Shown here: piece by piece, positions 7,492 through 16,356 of the stretch | Layout: every line of letters starts with the position of its first letter | Numbering within the stretch: the first letter of the stretch is position 1 | Assembly (NCBI RefSeq): GCF_018332455.1 | Contig: NZ_BOPZ01000004.1 | Coordinates: 124,001 to 188,000, forward strand | DNA length: 64,000 nucleotides | Direction: 5' to 3' | Source: Clostridium polyendosporum | GTDB lineage: Bacteria; Bacillota; Clostridia; Clostridiales; Clostridiaceae | The notes under the pieces: model-generated | Seen by the model: the letters and a program-made list of their open reading frames with translations, nothing else | What the model was told of the DNA's origin: nothing | Database searches by the model: none | Program-made: the position numbers and the translations under genes

Positions 7492-9829
7492 ATTCTCTAT
7501 TATTCATTAAATAAAGCTCAAGTTCTTTTTTAATTGATATTAGGACATCCTCTGTAGTTATATCACCTGTTAAGAGAACTTGAAGAGCATCATTCAAACT
7601 TTTCATGGTATAGATATGAAATTGTCCCTTCTTAACAGCTTCTTCTACCTCCGGAACTAATATCAATTCATCTTTATTGGCATAAGGTATAAGCACACCT
7701 TTATCCTCAATATTATGAATCAATTTACAAACCTTAAAGAAACCCTCTATCTTTTCATTTACACCTCCTATAGGTTGAACTTCTCCAAATTGATTTAAAG
7801 AACCAGTGACTGCTATATTTTGATTAATAGGAATTTTACTTAAAGCAGATATCATACTTACAATTTCTGCTACTGAAGCACTATCTCCTTCAAGCATTCC
7901 ATAAATTTGTTCAAAACTTACATAAAAATCTACTGGTATTCTATTATAAGGATCTAAGAAACTATTCAAAAGCCCTCTTAATATGTTTATAGATTTACAA
8001 TGAATATTTCCACTTAGATTACTTTCTCTCTGTGTATCTATGATTCGTCCACTACCTTTGCAGCATATGCAAGTTATTCTTGTTGGCTTTCCAAAACTAT
8101 AGTAACCTGTATCAATTACTGATAATCCATTTACACTACCCACTAATTTTGAAGTTACATCAACTAATATTTTTTTATCTTTATATAGATCCATAATTTC
8201 CTTTTCAATTAATTCTGAGCTATAAGCTACTGATATTATTTCATTACTTCCTATTATTCTCTTATCTCTCTTTTTTGCAATATTATTAGCAAGCATTAAA
8301 AGCTTATCTATTTCATAATCATCAATGTATAGTTTTTTCTTATTTCCTGCCTTTCTTGATAAGTATTTTGCTACCTCATTAATACCATCAATAGATATTT
8401 CAAATAAATTATTCTTATCACTTATATCTTTAATAATAGATATAAGTGAAGCTTTAATATTATCTGTAATACTATCTGTAATACTAACATAAGGGTTATA
8501 TTCAGCCTTAATTCTAAAAAGCTTCTTAAAGTCCTCATCATAAGTATAAAGTATATCGAAAGTTTCATAATCTCCAATAATAACTACCTTTAAATTTATA
8601 TCTATTGGATTTGGCTTTAAACCATTAAGTGCTAAGAACTCAAGATATCCTCTGTTATAATCATAGCTTACTTTATTAGCCATAAGCGTTTTTCTTAAAT
8701 AATAATAACTACCTGGATTATTCACAAGCGAACTTGCTCTAATTATCAAACATCCTTCATTTGCATTTAATATCGAACCTGAAGTAATCAATGACACATC
8801 TGTAGAATATGCTCCATTATGAGTTTCATACTCTATAGTTCCAATCAGGTTACTTATACTTGGATCCTCTTCAAATATTACTCGTGGATGATCATACTCT
8901 TGATTATCTACTATAACATTAACAGCAAACTTGTTTATAATATCATTTATCTTATCCTCATCTTCCTCAAAGTTCATAGAATATCCTTCAATTACTTCTT
9001 TTTCTATAACTGAAAACATACCCTCAAAATAATCTAAAGCTTCCTTATCTAAAGTAAATTCTTCTATTATATCTTCTTTAATATCACTTGATTCTTCAAT
9101 TAGATATCTTTCAAGTATTTTTTTAATTTTTTCAATAGAATTAAGTTCTATATCCTTAAGCTGTTCTAAGACATCCTCTGCCCCAGTCTTAAGTTTGCCA
9201 GCCTTTGTTATTATTTCATCTTTAGACTGCTGCTCTAAGTTTTCATAATCTTTTTCTGTCATAGCTTCCCCTTCTTTAAGAGGAATAAAAGCAAATCCTG
9301 AATTGGTAGTCTTAACGTCAAATCCCTCACTTTTAGCCAGCTCTACCAAACCACTTATATAATCACTTCTCTTTTTCTGTATTTCATCAATTATATCTTC
9401 CTTTTCTTTATTTGAAGAAGAATTATAGAAAGTAAAAATTTTATCGAAATAAAAATTTTTAACAGCTTCGACCCTTTCTTTAAAAGCTTTTCCTCTTCCG
9501 TTGCTTAAAAATAAAGGTTTCGGATACCTTGTATCATCATAAGTAATATAACAAATATCCTTAGGTGCTTCTCTACTTTTTAAAATACCATCTATATAAT
9601 TTATGATATTTGTAAGTTTCTCTTTAGAAAATGTATCGACTAGATAGATGTTAAATCCTTCCCTATCTATACTTAGGCCAGTTTCAATATTTTTATATAC
9701 GTCACAGTATTCAGGTATTAAATTTTTACTTTTGCTTGCTATTTGTCCTGTAAAATCGATTGTGTATACAACTTCTTGTGGAGTTAACTCTCTTTTCATA
9801 AAATCCCACTCAAAAATTGCAAAGGGCAA
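7490..9829 (-). CDS. Lon-family protease with degenerate ATPase domain
   Basis: The C-terminal S16 protease domain is intact: the catalytic Ser lies in MLEGDSASVAE (about residue 646) and the Lys in GGVNEKIEGF (about residue 690). That spacing is close to the Ser-Lys spacing of Lon. The N-terminal part resembles the AAA_32-type domain of LonB-like proteins (REGFNIYLV, then YPKPLFLSNGRGKAFKERVE). Where a P-loop is expected (residues 61-70) the sequence is YLVDTFSKEK, and the Walker B position reads GCLIIRASSLV without acidic residues. ATP hydrolysis is therefore doubtful. The TTG start at 9827-9829 has GAGGT upstream. ATG at 9797-9799 (MKRELTPQE) is an alternative that fits family N-termini. 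It is a single-gene unit. Confidence 0.8.
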   Translation of the reverse strand: MPFAIFEWDFMKRELTPQEVVYTIDFTGQIASKSKNLIPEYCDVYKNIETGLSIDREGFNIYLVDTFSKEKLTNIINYIDGILKSREAPKDICYITYDDTRYPKPLFLSNGRGKAFKERVEAVKNFYFDKIFTFYNSSSNKEKEDIIDEIQKKRSDYISGLVELAKSEGFDVKTTNSGFAFIPLKEGEAMTEKDYENLEQQSKDEIITKAGKLKTGAEDVLEQLKDIELNSIEKIKKILERYLIEESSDIKEDIIEEFTLDKEALDYFEGMFSVIEKEVIEGYSMNFEEDEDKINDIINKFAVNVIVDNQEYDHPRVIFEEDPSISNLIGTIEYETHNGAYSTDVSLITSGSILNANEGCLIIRASSLVNNPGSYYYLRKTLMANKVSYDYNRGYLEFLALNGLKPNPIDINLKVVIIGDYETFDILYTYDEDFKKLFRIKAEYNPYVSITDSITDNIKASLISIIKDISDKNNLFEISIDGINEVAKYLSRKAGNKKKLYIDDYEIDKLLMLANNIAKKRDKRIIGSNEIISVAYSSELIEKEIMDLYKDKKILVDVTSKLVGSVNGLSVIDTGYYSFGKPTRITCICCKGSGRIIDTQRESNLSGNIHCKSINILRGLLNSFLDPYNRIPVDFYVSFEQIYGMLEGDSASVAEIVSMISALSKIPINQNIAVTGSLNQFGEVQPIGGVNEKIEGFFKVCKLIHNIEDKGVLIPYANKDELILVPEVEEAVKKGQFHIYTMKSLNDALQVLLTGDITTEDVLISIKKELELYLMNNRE

Positions 9830-10010
9830 GCCTTACCTCAATTTGTTAGAGCAGTTCCCTCCTCCATATAGTAATCTATTATATTAATATTCGATTTTCT
9901 TCAATTTAAGTATTTTTTTTAATCTTTTGTTTCACCAAATTTCCCTATAAATTAACTATTTTAAAATACAATAGCTTAAATAAAGCTTACCAGGTATCGA
10001 GCTTAATTAG

Positions 10011-10050
10011 CTTTAGTCTGATTTTTACTTCGTGAAATGACAGCATATAA
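10011..10050 (+). repeat. core repeat copy 3
   Basis: TTTAGTCTGATTTTTACTTC followed by GTGAAATGACAGCATATAA. It matches the family consensus with few changes. Confidence 0.7.
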
Positions 10051-10115
10051 AAAAGTCCATTACGTGAATTGTGTTATAAGTTATCTACAACTTGACGATT
10101 TTATAATTTCCTATG

Positions 10116-10166
10116 AAACAAAAAACAGCTTTTAAAATTAAGAATTATACTTAACTTTAAAAGCTG
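10116..10166 (-). terminator. terminator of deoC
   Basis: CAGCTTTTAAA (10126-10136) pairs exactly with TTTAAAAGCTG (10156-10166), with TTTTTTGTTTC following on the minus strand. Confidence 0.85.
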
Positions 10167-10177
10167 AATATTAGTTT

Positions 10178-10852
10178 TTAGTAAGTTGAGTTTGACTTCT
10201 TTCCTTCACATATAGCAATTGAAGCTGAAGCCCCTATTCTAGTAGCACCACTTTCTATTACAGCTAATGCCTCCTCATAGCTTCTTACTCCTCCTGAAGC
10301 TTTAACACCAAGCTCTGACCCAACAGTTTCCCTCATAAGTTTTATATCCTTTGGAGTTGCTCCACCCGTTGAGAATCCTGTAGAAGTCTTAACAAAATCT
10401 GCTCCTGCTTCTTTTGCAAGTTTACAAGCTATAATCTTTTCTTCATCAGTAAGAAGGCACGTTTCTATTATAACCTTTGTTAAAGTCATACTCTTTGCAG
10501 CATCTACTACTGCTCTTATATCTTCTCTTACATAATCATAATCTTTTTCCTTAAGCTTTCCTATATTTATAACCATATCAACTTCAGTTGCACCATTTTG
10601 TATGGCATCTTTAGTTTCAAAAACCTTTACTGCTGAAGTATTTGCTCCTAAAGGAAAACCTATAACAGTACATACCTTTACTTCACTATCTTTTAGAAGC
10701 TTTGCCGCTAATACTACATTTATTGGATTTACGCAAACAGATGCAAAATTATATTCAAGAGCATCTTTGCATAGTTTTCTTATTTGCTCTGATGTAGCTT
10801 CTGGCTTAAGAAGTGTATGATCTATCATTCTTGCCAGTTTATTTTTATCCAT
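10178..10852 (-). CDS. deoC: deoxyribose-phosphate aldolase
   Basis: DeoC cleaves 2-deoxyribose 5-phosphate to glyceraldehyde 3-phosphate and acetaldehyde in deoxynucleoside salvage. This is a TIM-barrel class I aldolase. The Schiff-base Lys is in [17 protein letters not shown] (about residue 152), the second conserved Lys in [10 protein letters not shown], and the catalytic Asp in [12 protein letters not shown]. The 224-residue length is typical of the short bacterial form. The ATG has a GGAGGCAACT ribosome site. It is monocistronic, with its own terminator. No pentose or nucleoside phosphorylase gene lies beside it. Confidence 0.96.
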   Translation of the reverse strand: MDKNKLARMIDHTLLKPEATSEQIRKLCKDALEYNFASVCVNPINVVLAAKLLKDSEVKVCTVIGFPLGANTSAVKVFETKDAIQNGATEVDMVINIGKLKEKDYDYVREDIRAVVDAAKSMTLTKVIIETCLLTDEEKIIACKLAKEAGADFVKTSTGFSTGGATPKDIKLMRETVGSELGVKASGGVRSYEEALAVIESGATRIGASASIAICEGKKSNSTY

Positions 10853-10945
10853 AGTTGCCTCCTTAAATTATAGAATATACATAAACAATATCATTATGAA
10901 CTTTTAGATTTTTTAGTCTATAATGACCTCTTCTTTAATAAATCT

Positions 10946-11896
10946 TTAATTAATTGAAGATATTAATCCCTGCTGCTGATTTAATAAAGTATAGTTAATA
11001 GTTAAGGCAATTATTGAATTTATAAACTTATTACCTTTTATGTGATAAAAAATACTAATAGCCATTGAGAGTATTAATCTAAAACTTCTATCCATAAAAA
11101 AACTGTACTCTGGATATTCACATAGGTAACTGTTAATTTTCTTAACTTCTTTAATAAAAATATTAATATTATCACTTACTACTGCTCCAAGTCCTACTAT
11201 TGCAGTATGCTGTGGCTGTACTTTACCACCCATTTTTTCTACATTTTTTAATATATCTATCGACTTTTGCAAATTAACTTTCCAGTTAATAAAATCTATA
11301 CATAGTATATTAGCTAGAGTTTGCGCACCATTATTTGTAGTAAGCCCCTCTGAAGTTACTCTATTAAAGGAGGAATCTATTACATTAATATAGATGTCAC
11401 TATTCATATCTATTACAACAAGCAATGCACAAAGAACATAATCATCTACTGAAGTAACATTCTTATACTTTTTCTTAATAAGAGAGTAAATTTCATACAT
11501 TTTTTTAGAAGCTTTCTCTATTTCGTTGTCATTAAAGTATTCTGTTAAAACCCATATACCTATGGATAGATATGAACTTTCAACGAACCCTTCTTCCTTT
11601 AATCTTTCTTCCCATGTAAGTATTCTCTTAAATCTAATTTCCCAATTCTCTTCAATAGATAAAAGTATAGATAACATATAAAGAGTATCTCCTCTAAAAC
11701 TTGAGAACCAGATAGTATTTTCCTTAATGTATTTTCTTATGTGCCTTATCTTCTTAGAATTGATTTCCTTATCAGAATTTGTAAAAATCAATGCAGCAAA
11801 ATGATTCATATAAAGCCCATCATATTTTAATTCTTCTTCGCACCTTCTATAATTGTTAATCATGTTGTCTATTTTATATTTAAGCCTATAGTCCAT
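10946..11896 (-). CDS. DUF4003-like protein of unknown function
   Basis: A helical soluble protein of about 316 residues resembling the DUF4003 family of Firmicutes (pattern with NHFAALIFTNSDKEIN, FRGDTLYMLSILLSIEEN and LTTNNGAQTLANILCID). No catalytic motif, signal peptide or membrane segment is clear. I start it at ATG 11894-11896 (MDYRLKYK) because GAGGG sits five bases upstream. The longer start at 11926 has no ribosome site. It stands alone between deoC and the cyclase/Prs-like pair. The family call is from memory of conserved features, so it is moderately sure. Confidence 0.6.
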   Translation of the reverse strand: MDYRLKYKIDNMINNYRRCEEELKYDGLYMNHFAALIFTNSDKEINSKKIRHIRKYIKENTIWFSSFRGDTLYMLSILLSIEENWEIRFKRILTWEERLKEEGFVESSYLSIGIWVLTEYFNDNEIEKASKKMYEIYSLIKKKYKNVTSVDDYVLCALLVVIDMNSDIYINVIDSSFNRVTSEGLTTNNGAQTLANILCIDFINWKVNLQKSIDILKNVEKMGGKVQPQHTAIVGLGAVVSDNINIFIKEVKKINSYLCEYPEYSFFMDRSFRLILSMAISIFYHIKGNKFINSIIALTINYTLLNQQQGLISSIN

Positions 11897-12030
11897 ATAA
11901 ACCCTCTTCCCCTGTAAAATTATCATATAATAAGTTATTTAATAACCCTTATCTTAAATTCTAATCTTACAAAGCAATAAGGTCAATTAACAAATTGTTA
12001 CTAAAATATTAAATTAAAGCGGAGCTTTCT

Positions 12031-12100
12031 ATAGTTATAGATAAACAAATTCTTAATCAATTAATTTACTGCTATTTCACAAAGTGAAATCTAGCTAAAA
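12031..12100 (-). repeat. 97-bp-element fragment plus core repeat copy 4
   Basis: A partial terminal repeat (ATAGATAAACAAATTCTTAA) is followed by an inverted core (GCTATTTCACAAAGTGAAAT at 12071-12090). It lies between the cyclase gene and the DUF4003-like gene. Confidence 0.6.
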
Positions 12101-12119
12101 CTGATTTAAAACCCTTTAT

Positions 12120-12740
12120 TTATAAAGTTCTTGCGACAACCCTTAAAATAGATGAATCTGCTTTAATTTTTAATGGAAATGCAATAACTTCAAAATTGTC
12201 TATTGATATTAGTTGTTCAAGATTTGTTAAGTTCTCTAATATTAGAATATTATTATCAAATAACTTTTTATGAATCTCAAAGGGATCTTTATCTGGAGAA
12301 GGTGAATCTATTCCAACAAGTTTTACCTTCTTTTCCACAAACAACTCCACCAATTCCATATCTATAATTGGATGTTGTTCAAAATATTTATCTGTTCCGA
12401 ATATCCTATTAAATCCAGTATAAAGTAAAACAATACTATTCTCTGTAATTTTTTCTTTATATTCGTCTTTTAATTTTATTAATGATTGATTTCTTACATC
12501 TATTACACAACCATTACCAATAAAATTCTCTAATGGAAATTGATATATATATTCTTCTCTATCGGTTAAATGCATAGGGGAATCTATATGTGTTCCAGAA
12601 TGCATTGAAATCTCCAATCTATGATTATTAAACTTATCAATTTTTAAAAATTGTGTTTGATATAGTTTTGTTTGTTCATCTCCAGGATAAACTGACATAC
12701 AATCATTAATCAAATGAGTTAAATCTACTATTCTTTCCAT
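12120..12740 (-). CDS. cyclase-family metal hydrolase (kynurenine formamidase-like)
   Basis: A 206-residue protein of the PF04199 cyclase family. The metal-binding signature HSGTHIDSPMHL (about residues 47-58) is intact, and the N-terminus VDLTHLINDCMSVYPGDEQT is typical. Known members hydrolyse formyl-kynurenine, isatin or cyclic amides; the substrate here cannot be read from the sequence. It lies 20 bases after the PRPP-synthetase paralogue and is likely cotranscribed with it. No tryptophan-degradation gene is in the window, so kynurenine metabolism is not supported by context. The ribosome site is AGGAGAAG. Confidence 0.8.
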   Translation of the reverse strand: MERIVDLTHLINDCMSVYPGDEQTKLYQTQFLKIDKFNNHRLEISMHSGTHIDSPMHLTDREEYIYQFPLENFIGNGCVIDVRNQSLIKLKDEYKEKITENSIVLLYTGFNRIFGTDKYFEQHPIIDMELVELFVEKKVKLVGIDSPSPDKDPFEIHKKLFDNNILILENLTNLEQLISIDNFEVIAFPLKIKADSSILRVVARTL

Positions 12741-12760
12741 TTCTTCTCCTAATTAAATAT

Positions 12761-13747
12761 CTACTTATAGATTGAATACTCAAAAACTTTTTGTGGAATT
12801 TTTTCAAATAATGAACTTATTGATTTTCTATCACGCATCCTTAATATCCCTTCAGCAAACAAAGGCGCAACTGATACTATTTTAATTTTTTCTGACAGTA
12901 GCACATTATTATTATTAACCGAATTTGTGCTAATCAATAAATCAATTGGACTATTCTCAATTTTTTCTACACCAGATTGATTTATTAAAAGATGAGATGA
13001 ACAAGCGTATATATTTTTCGCTCCTCTTTCCTTTAAACCATTTGCTAGATTTACTAGAGTACTGCCCGATGCTGTAAAATCATCTACTATTAATGCATTT
13101 TTTCCTTTTATATTTCCTACAATTTCTAATACCACACCATTTTTTTCGTATAACCTTTGAGTTTTATAACCTATAGTGAGAGTTGTATCAAAATAATCAG
13201 CATACTTCCTAGCTTGTTTAACAAATCCAGCCCCTGAAGAAACAACTACTAAATTATCCAACTCTAATTTATTAACATACTCTGCTAAAACAGGTAATGC
13301 AAAAAAGTTATCTAAGGGCTTTTTAAAGAAACCGTGCATATGAACACTATGTAAATCCATTGTTACTATTCTGTCAGCACCTGCTAATTCAATACACCCT
13401 GCACAAACTTTTGCTCTAATAGATACTCGTGGTTCTTCTTCTTTATCTCCTTTTGAATACCCAAAATAGGGTATTATTGCTGTTATTGAATTAGCACTAG
13501 CTCTTTTTAATGCATCAATCCAAAATAATATTTCTGTAAATTCATCATTAGGATTTACTCCAATTGATTGAACAATATATACATCCTTACCTCTAACAGT
13601 CTCATCAACCCTAACGAATATATTTCCATTAGATGATTTAGTCACCTCTGATTTTCCTATTTCTATTCCTAAGTAGTTGCACATTTCTTTAGCAAAAACA
13701 GCACCTGTACTACCTCCAAGAATTTTAATCTCTCCATTATTCAACAT
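12761..13747 (-). CDS. divergent ribose-phosphate pyrophosphokinase paralogue
   Basis: The protein aligns along its full length with PRPP synthetase (VRGKDVYIVQS, IDALKRASANSITAIIPYFG, GADRIVTMDLHSVHMHGFF, VGNIKGKNALIVDD). Several catalytic blocks differ from the canonical enzyme: the FSDGE loop is SSNGN, the ATP loop RQDRK is KGDKE, the flexible-loop KRR is KTQR, and the PRPP loop DDxxDTAGT reads DDFTASGST. The DLH His is kept. With 328 residues it is slightly longer than Prs. It probably does not supply bulk PRPP; a housekeeping prs should exist elsewhere. The cyclase gene follows 20 bases downstream. Start ATG with AAGGGGA. Confidence 0.75.
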   Translation of the reverse strand: MLNNGEIKILGGSTGAVFAKEMCNYLGIEIGKSEVTKSSNGNIFVRVDETVRGKDVYIVQSIGVNPNDEFTEILFWIDALKRASANSITAIIPYFGYSKGDKEEEPRVSIRAKVCAGCIELAGADRIVTMDLHSVHMHGFFKKPLDNFFALPVLAEYVNKLELDNLVVVSSGAGFVKQARKYADYFDTTLTIGYKTQRLYEKNGVVLEIVGNIKGKNALIVDDFTASGSTLVNLANGLKERGAKNIYACSSHLLINQSGVEKIENSPIDLLISTNSVNNNNVLLSEKIKIVSVAPLFAEGILRMRDRKSISSLFEKIPQKVFEYSIYK

Positions 13748-13838
13748 AAATTTTCCCCTTCTATATCTAATACTTTATATTACAAGTATATCATATTCCT
13801 TTTAATTCTTATCATAGCTTTAAACTACTTATACAAAT

Positions 13839-14792
13839 CTATATATCAAACCACCCTTTTCGTTTAAACCAATAAAACATTACTATACCGATAATAGCCA
13901 TTACTAACAAAACTCCAGGATAACCGTATTTCCAGCTAAGTTCTGGCATATATTCAAAATTCATTCCATAAACGCCTACAATAAATGTTAATGGTATAAA
14001 AATAGTTGTTATAACAGTTAAAACCATCATATTTTTATTCATACGAGTTGAATTTATTGATAAATAGTTATCACGCATATCAGAAGTCATTTCTCTACTT
14101 GATTCAATCATACTTGAAAGTTTAAGTAGATGATCATGAATATCTGAAAAATATAACTTATGTTCTTTAAAGCCATAAAGTCTTTCAGAATTTACTATTC
14201 TATATACTAAATCACGCATAGAGTTTATTATTTTTCTTAATTTAATTAAATCACCTCTTATCTTGAATACTTCATCAATTAATCTATGAAGAGATTGTCC
14301 CTCAATATTACTTTCAATATTATTTATTCTATCTTCAATCTTATAAATTGCTGGAAAAAACTGATCAACTACTTTATCCAATATTTGATGAGCAATATAA
14401 GTAGATCCCTTATTCCAATCTTTTTCATTCATTATTGCTCTTTTCCATGCCTCATCTATTTCGTTTAATTCAATACTGTGATAAGATACTATATAATTAT
14501 CACTCACAAATAGAGACACTTCTATTGGATCTAAATTCTCTTGATTTAAAGCATTAAGAATAACGAAATTATAATTATCATAATAATCTAGCTTAGGACT
14601 ATTTAGTGAAAAAAGACAATCTTCTATAGATAAATGATGAAAGTGAAAATTTTTTTCCAAAAACTTTATCTCTTCTTGGCTAGGGACACTAAAATCTACC
14701 CAAAACCAACTTAAATCATATTTTGATAGTTCCTCTAGAGATAAATTATAAATTGGTTTTAAATCCTTTGTTATAGCTAATATTCTAATCAA
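13839..14792 (-). CDS. corA: CorA-family divalent metal transporter
   Basis: A 317-residue CorA/MIT-family channel for Mg2+ (or Co2+/Ni2+). It has a long cytoplasmic N-terminal domain with a helical stalk, then two C-terminal membrane helices. The family signature YGMNFEYMPEL (GMN motif) lies at the first helix end, and a short basic tail (FKRKGWFDI) follows the second. The TTG start at 14790-14792 has AAGGA upstream. It stands alone, and no Mg-sensing riboswitch is recognisable in the leader. Confidence 0.9.
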   Translation of the reverse strand: MIRILAITKDLKPIYNLSLEELSKYDLSWFWVDFSVPSQEEIKFLEKNFHFHHLSIEDCLFSLNSPKLDYYDNYNFVILNALNQENLDPIEVSLFVSDNYIVSYHSIELNEIDEAWKRAIMNEKDWNKGSTYIAHQILDKVVDQFFPAIYKIEDRINNIESNIEGQSLHRLIDEVFKIRGDLIKLRKIINSMRDLVYRIVNSERLYGFKEHKLYFSDIHDHLLKLSSMIESSREMTSDMRDNYLSINSTRMNKNMMVLTVITTIFIPLTFIVGVYGMNFEYMPELSWKYGYPGVLLVMAIIGIVMFYWFKRKGWFDI

Positions 14793-15171
14793 ATAAATTC
14801 ATCCTTTCTTTATATTACATTTATATTATTACTATATATTGTAGCTATTTCCATTACACTATTATTTATAAAAAATTATATTATTGTATAAAAATATTTT
14901 AATAATTATCTAACCACAAAAAATAATAGCGAAAGACTATCAAACTCTTTTGCTCGTATCAAATTTTACTTTGGTATATTGAAATAAAAATAAAAACACC
15001 CACTAAAAGATATACAACTTCATAACCAAATTTACAATTCGTGAAAAAGCATTGTATGTTGAGGCTATTTTCATGAATTATTTAAGAATTGAAGTTCTAT
15101 ATCTTTAATTAGTGAGTGTCTCAATTAAGTAATTTTGTTGCTTATAAAATTGTTTATTTATAACAAAGACT
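14793..15171. other. intergenic region carrying a full 97-bp element
   Basis: No gene is seen in 379 bases. The left 200 bases are AT-rich corA leader. An inverted 97-bp element occupies 15008-15104, enclosed by ACCCACTAAA and TTAGTGAGT, which are roughly complementary. Confidence 0.6.
15008..15104 (-). repeat. 97-bp inverted-repeat element, copy 1 (inverted)
   Basis: Ends are AGATATACAACTTCA and GAAGTTCTATATCT. The centre reads AAAAAGCATTGTATGTTGAG, the reverse complement of the centre in the other copies. Length is exactly 97 bases, as in copies 2, 3 and 4. Confidence 0.75.
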
Positions 15172-15627
15172 TCATGCCATCTTTAAACTTTCTTGTAACT
15201 CCTCTATAGAGTTGAACTGCATTACTTTCTTCATTACATAACTTAATTCATCAACTTTATTCATCTTTTGAATCTGCTGAATAATTCCATCCACATCCAC
15301 ATCTCCATATTTATGCTTTATACATTCTATTATTAAACCCTGAACTTGATATAAATTTGCATTAGAATTTTCACTTAATGCTGCTATTAGAACACTTACT
15401 ATTCCTAAACCAACTCCCGCCTCTAAAAATTTAGTGAAGTTTCGAATAATTACATTCACTCCTATCTGCGAAATTTGTTCAATATATCCCTTTTGTATTA
15501 AGTCCCGTGTTATTACATTAATTCCTATTTCAAATATTTCTTCTATGTATCCTTTTTCGATTAGGTCTTTTACTGCTTTAGCACAACTTTTCCCTAAAAT
15601 TTTTATTAACGTTCTCTCTAAACCCAT
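15172..15627 (-). CDS. unknown small protein with a 21-residue tandem repeat
   Basis: A protein of about 151 residues from the likely ATG at 15625-15627; an open frame without a ribosome site extends to 15711. Two consecutive copies of a 21-residue unit, beginning DLIEKGYIEEIFEIGINV and DLIQKGYIEQISQIGVNV, lie near residues 17-58. A hydrophobic stretch follows (GVGLGIVSVLIAAL), then a charged helical C-terminus. The repeat is also visible in DNA as a 63-base duplication (about 15460-15585). No ribosome site is strong at either start, so expression is uncertain. I recognise no family. Confidence 0.45.
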   Translation of the reverse strand: MGLERTLIKILGKSCAKAVKDLIEKGYIEEIFEIGINVITRDLIQKGYIEQISQIGVNVIIRNFTKFLEAGVGLGIVSVLIAALSENSNANLYQVQGLIIECIKHKYGDVDVDGIIQQIQKMNKVDELSYVMKKVMQFNSIEELQESLKMA

Positions 15628-15745
15628 ATTTAACGTTAACCCTTGTAAATTAATTACTATTAATATGATATTTGCATTAAGCTGATAATATAACATATTA
15701 TCATTATTCAATATAATAAATCTGGTAGCTAATTATTATATTAAA

Positions 15746-15783
15746 TTTTAGTTATATTTTACTTTATGAAATAGCAATAAACA
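15746..15783 (+). repeat. core repeat copy 5
   Basis: TTTTAGTTATATTTTACTTT then ATGAAATAGCAATAAACAA; abuts the terminator of the EIIB-like gene. Confidence 0.6.
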
Positions 15784-15817
15784 AAAAAAGAGACAGCAAT
15801 CTAATGATCAGTCTCTT
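15781..15817 (-). terminator. terminator of the EIIB-like gene
   Basis: AAGAGAC (15788-15794) pairs with GTCTCTT (15811-15817); seven T follow on the minus strand. Confidence 0.75.
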
Positions 15818-15838
15818 GTATTTTTAAATTATTTTTCG

Positions 15839-16228
15839 TTAAAGCTCAATATAATTTAATATCTCGGCTATAAGATCCTGATCACTAGTTCTGGATAAAA
15901 CGTTTATATTTAAGGATCCTACTTTAATTTTTGTATTTTTTAGATTTTCCTTAAATTCTTTTAGCTTATTTTTTATTTGCGGAGATAGCAATAATAAATC
16001 TATCTTTTCTTTAATAGCTTCAATAATATCATTGTTAAGTATCTTTTCTTGTGCAAAAATAAATGTTATGCTTTTTTCAGTATCATTTACGTTTATCCTT
16101 CCTTTTACAAAACTGTCTAATGAACCAAATTCTGAGTCTATACCAAGCTTTCTACAAGCTTTAGCTAACTTATAAGCTGCAACACTTGAAGTAGCACTTT
16201 CCTTACATAATATTAAAACAACTTTCAT
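15839..16228 (-). CDS. orphan PTS EIIB-like protein (lactose/cellobiose type fold)
   Basis: A 129-residue protein with the pattern of the lactose/cellobiose EIIB domain: beta-strand MKVVLILC with Cys8 at the phosphocysteine position, a Ser/Thr-rich loop (KESATSSVAAYKLAKA), and later LLLLSPQIKNKLKEFKENL, matching the family's LLGPQVR-like segment. The loop is CKESATSS rather than CxxGxSTS. It is longer than usual EIIB (about 100 residues). No EIIA, EIIC or hydrolase is adjacent; the PrmA-like gene is divergent. It may be a phosphotransfer-regulated or inactive relative. Start ATG with AGGTGG. Confidence 0.6.
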   Translation of the reverse strand: MKVVLILCKESATSSVAAYKLAKACRKLGIDSEFGSLDSFVKGRINVNDTEKSITFIFAQEKILNNDIIEAIKEKIDLLLLSPQIKNKLKEFKENLKNTKIKVGSLNINVLSRTSDQDLIAEILNYIEL

Positions 16229-16356
16229 ACAATAGCCACCTAAAATTAATTCACTATATTATATTCTTTTTTAATCAAAAAAATCACAATAAGCTTTTAA
16301 TAAATTTTTAAGTTTGTGATAAAATTAAACTTACTAATCTATAAGGAGGATGCTGT

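Larger units (their letters stand above)
9830..10177. other. intergenic region with core repeat copy 3 and the deoC terminator
   Basis: No gene is visible in 348 bases. It holds a purine-rich GGAGGAGG stretch (minus strand) 27 bases upstream of the Lon-type TTG start, a core repeat copy at 10011-10050 (ACTTCGTGAAATGACAGCAT) and the deoC terminator. Confidence 0.6.

Noticed and set aside
14793-15007. Possible Mg-sensing riboswitch upstream of corA
   Set aside because: The leader is AT-rich without recognisable conserved structure.
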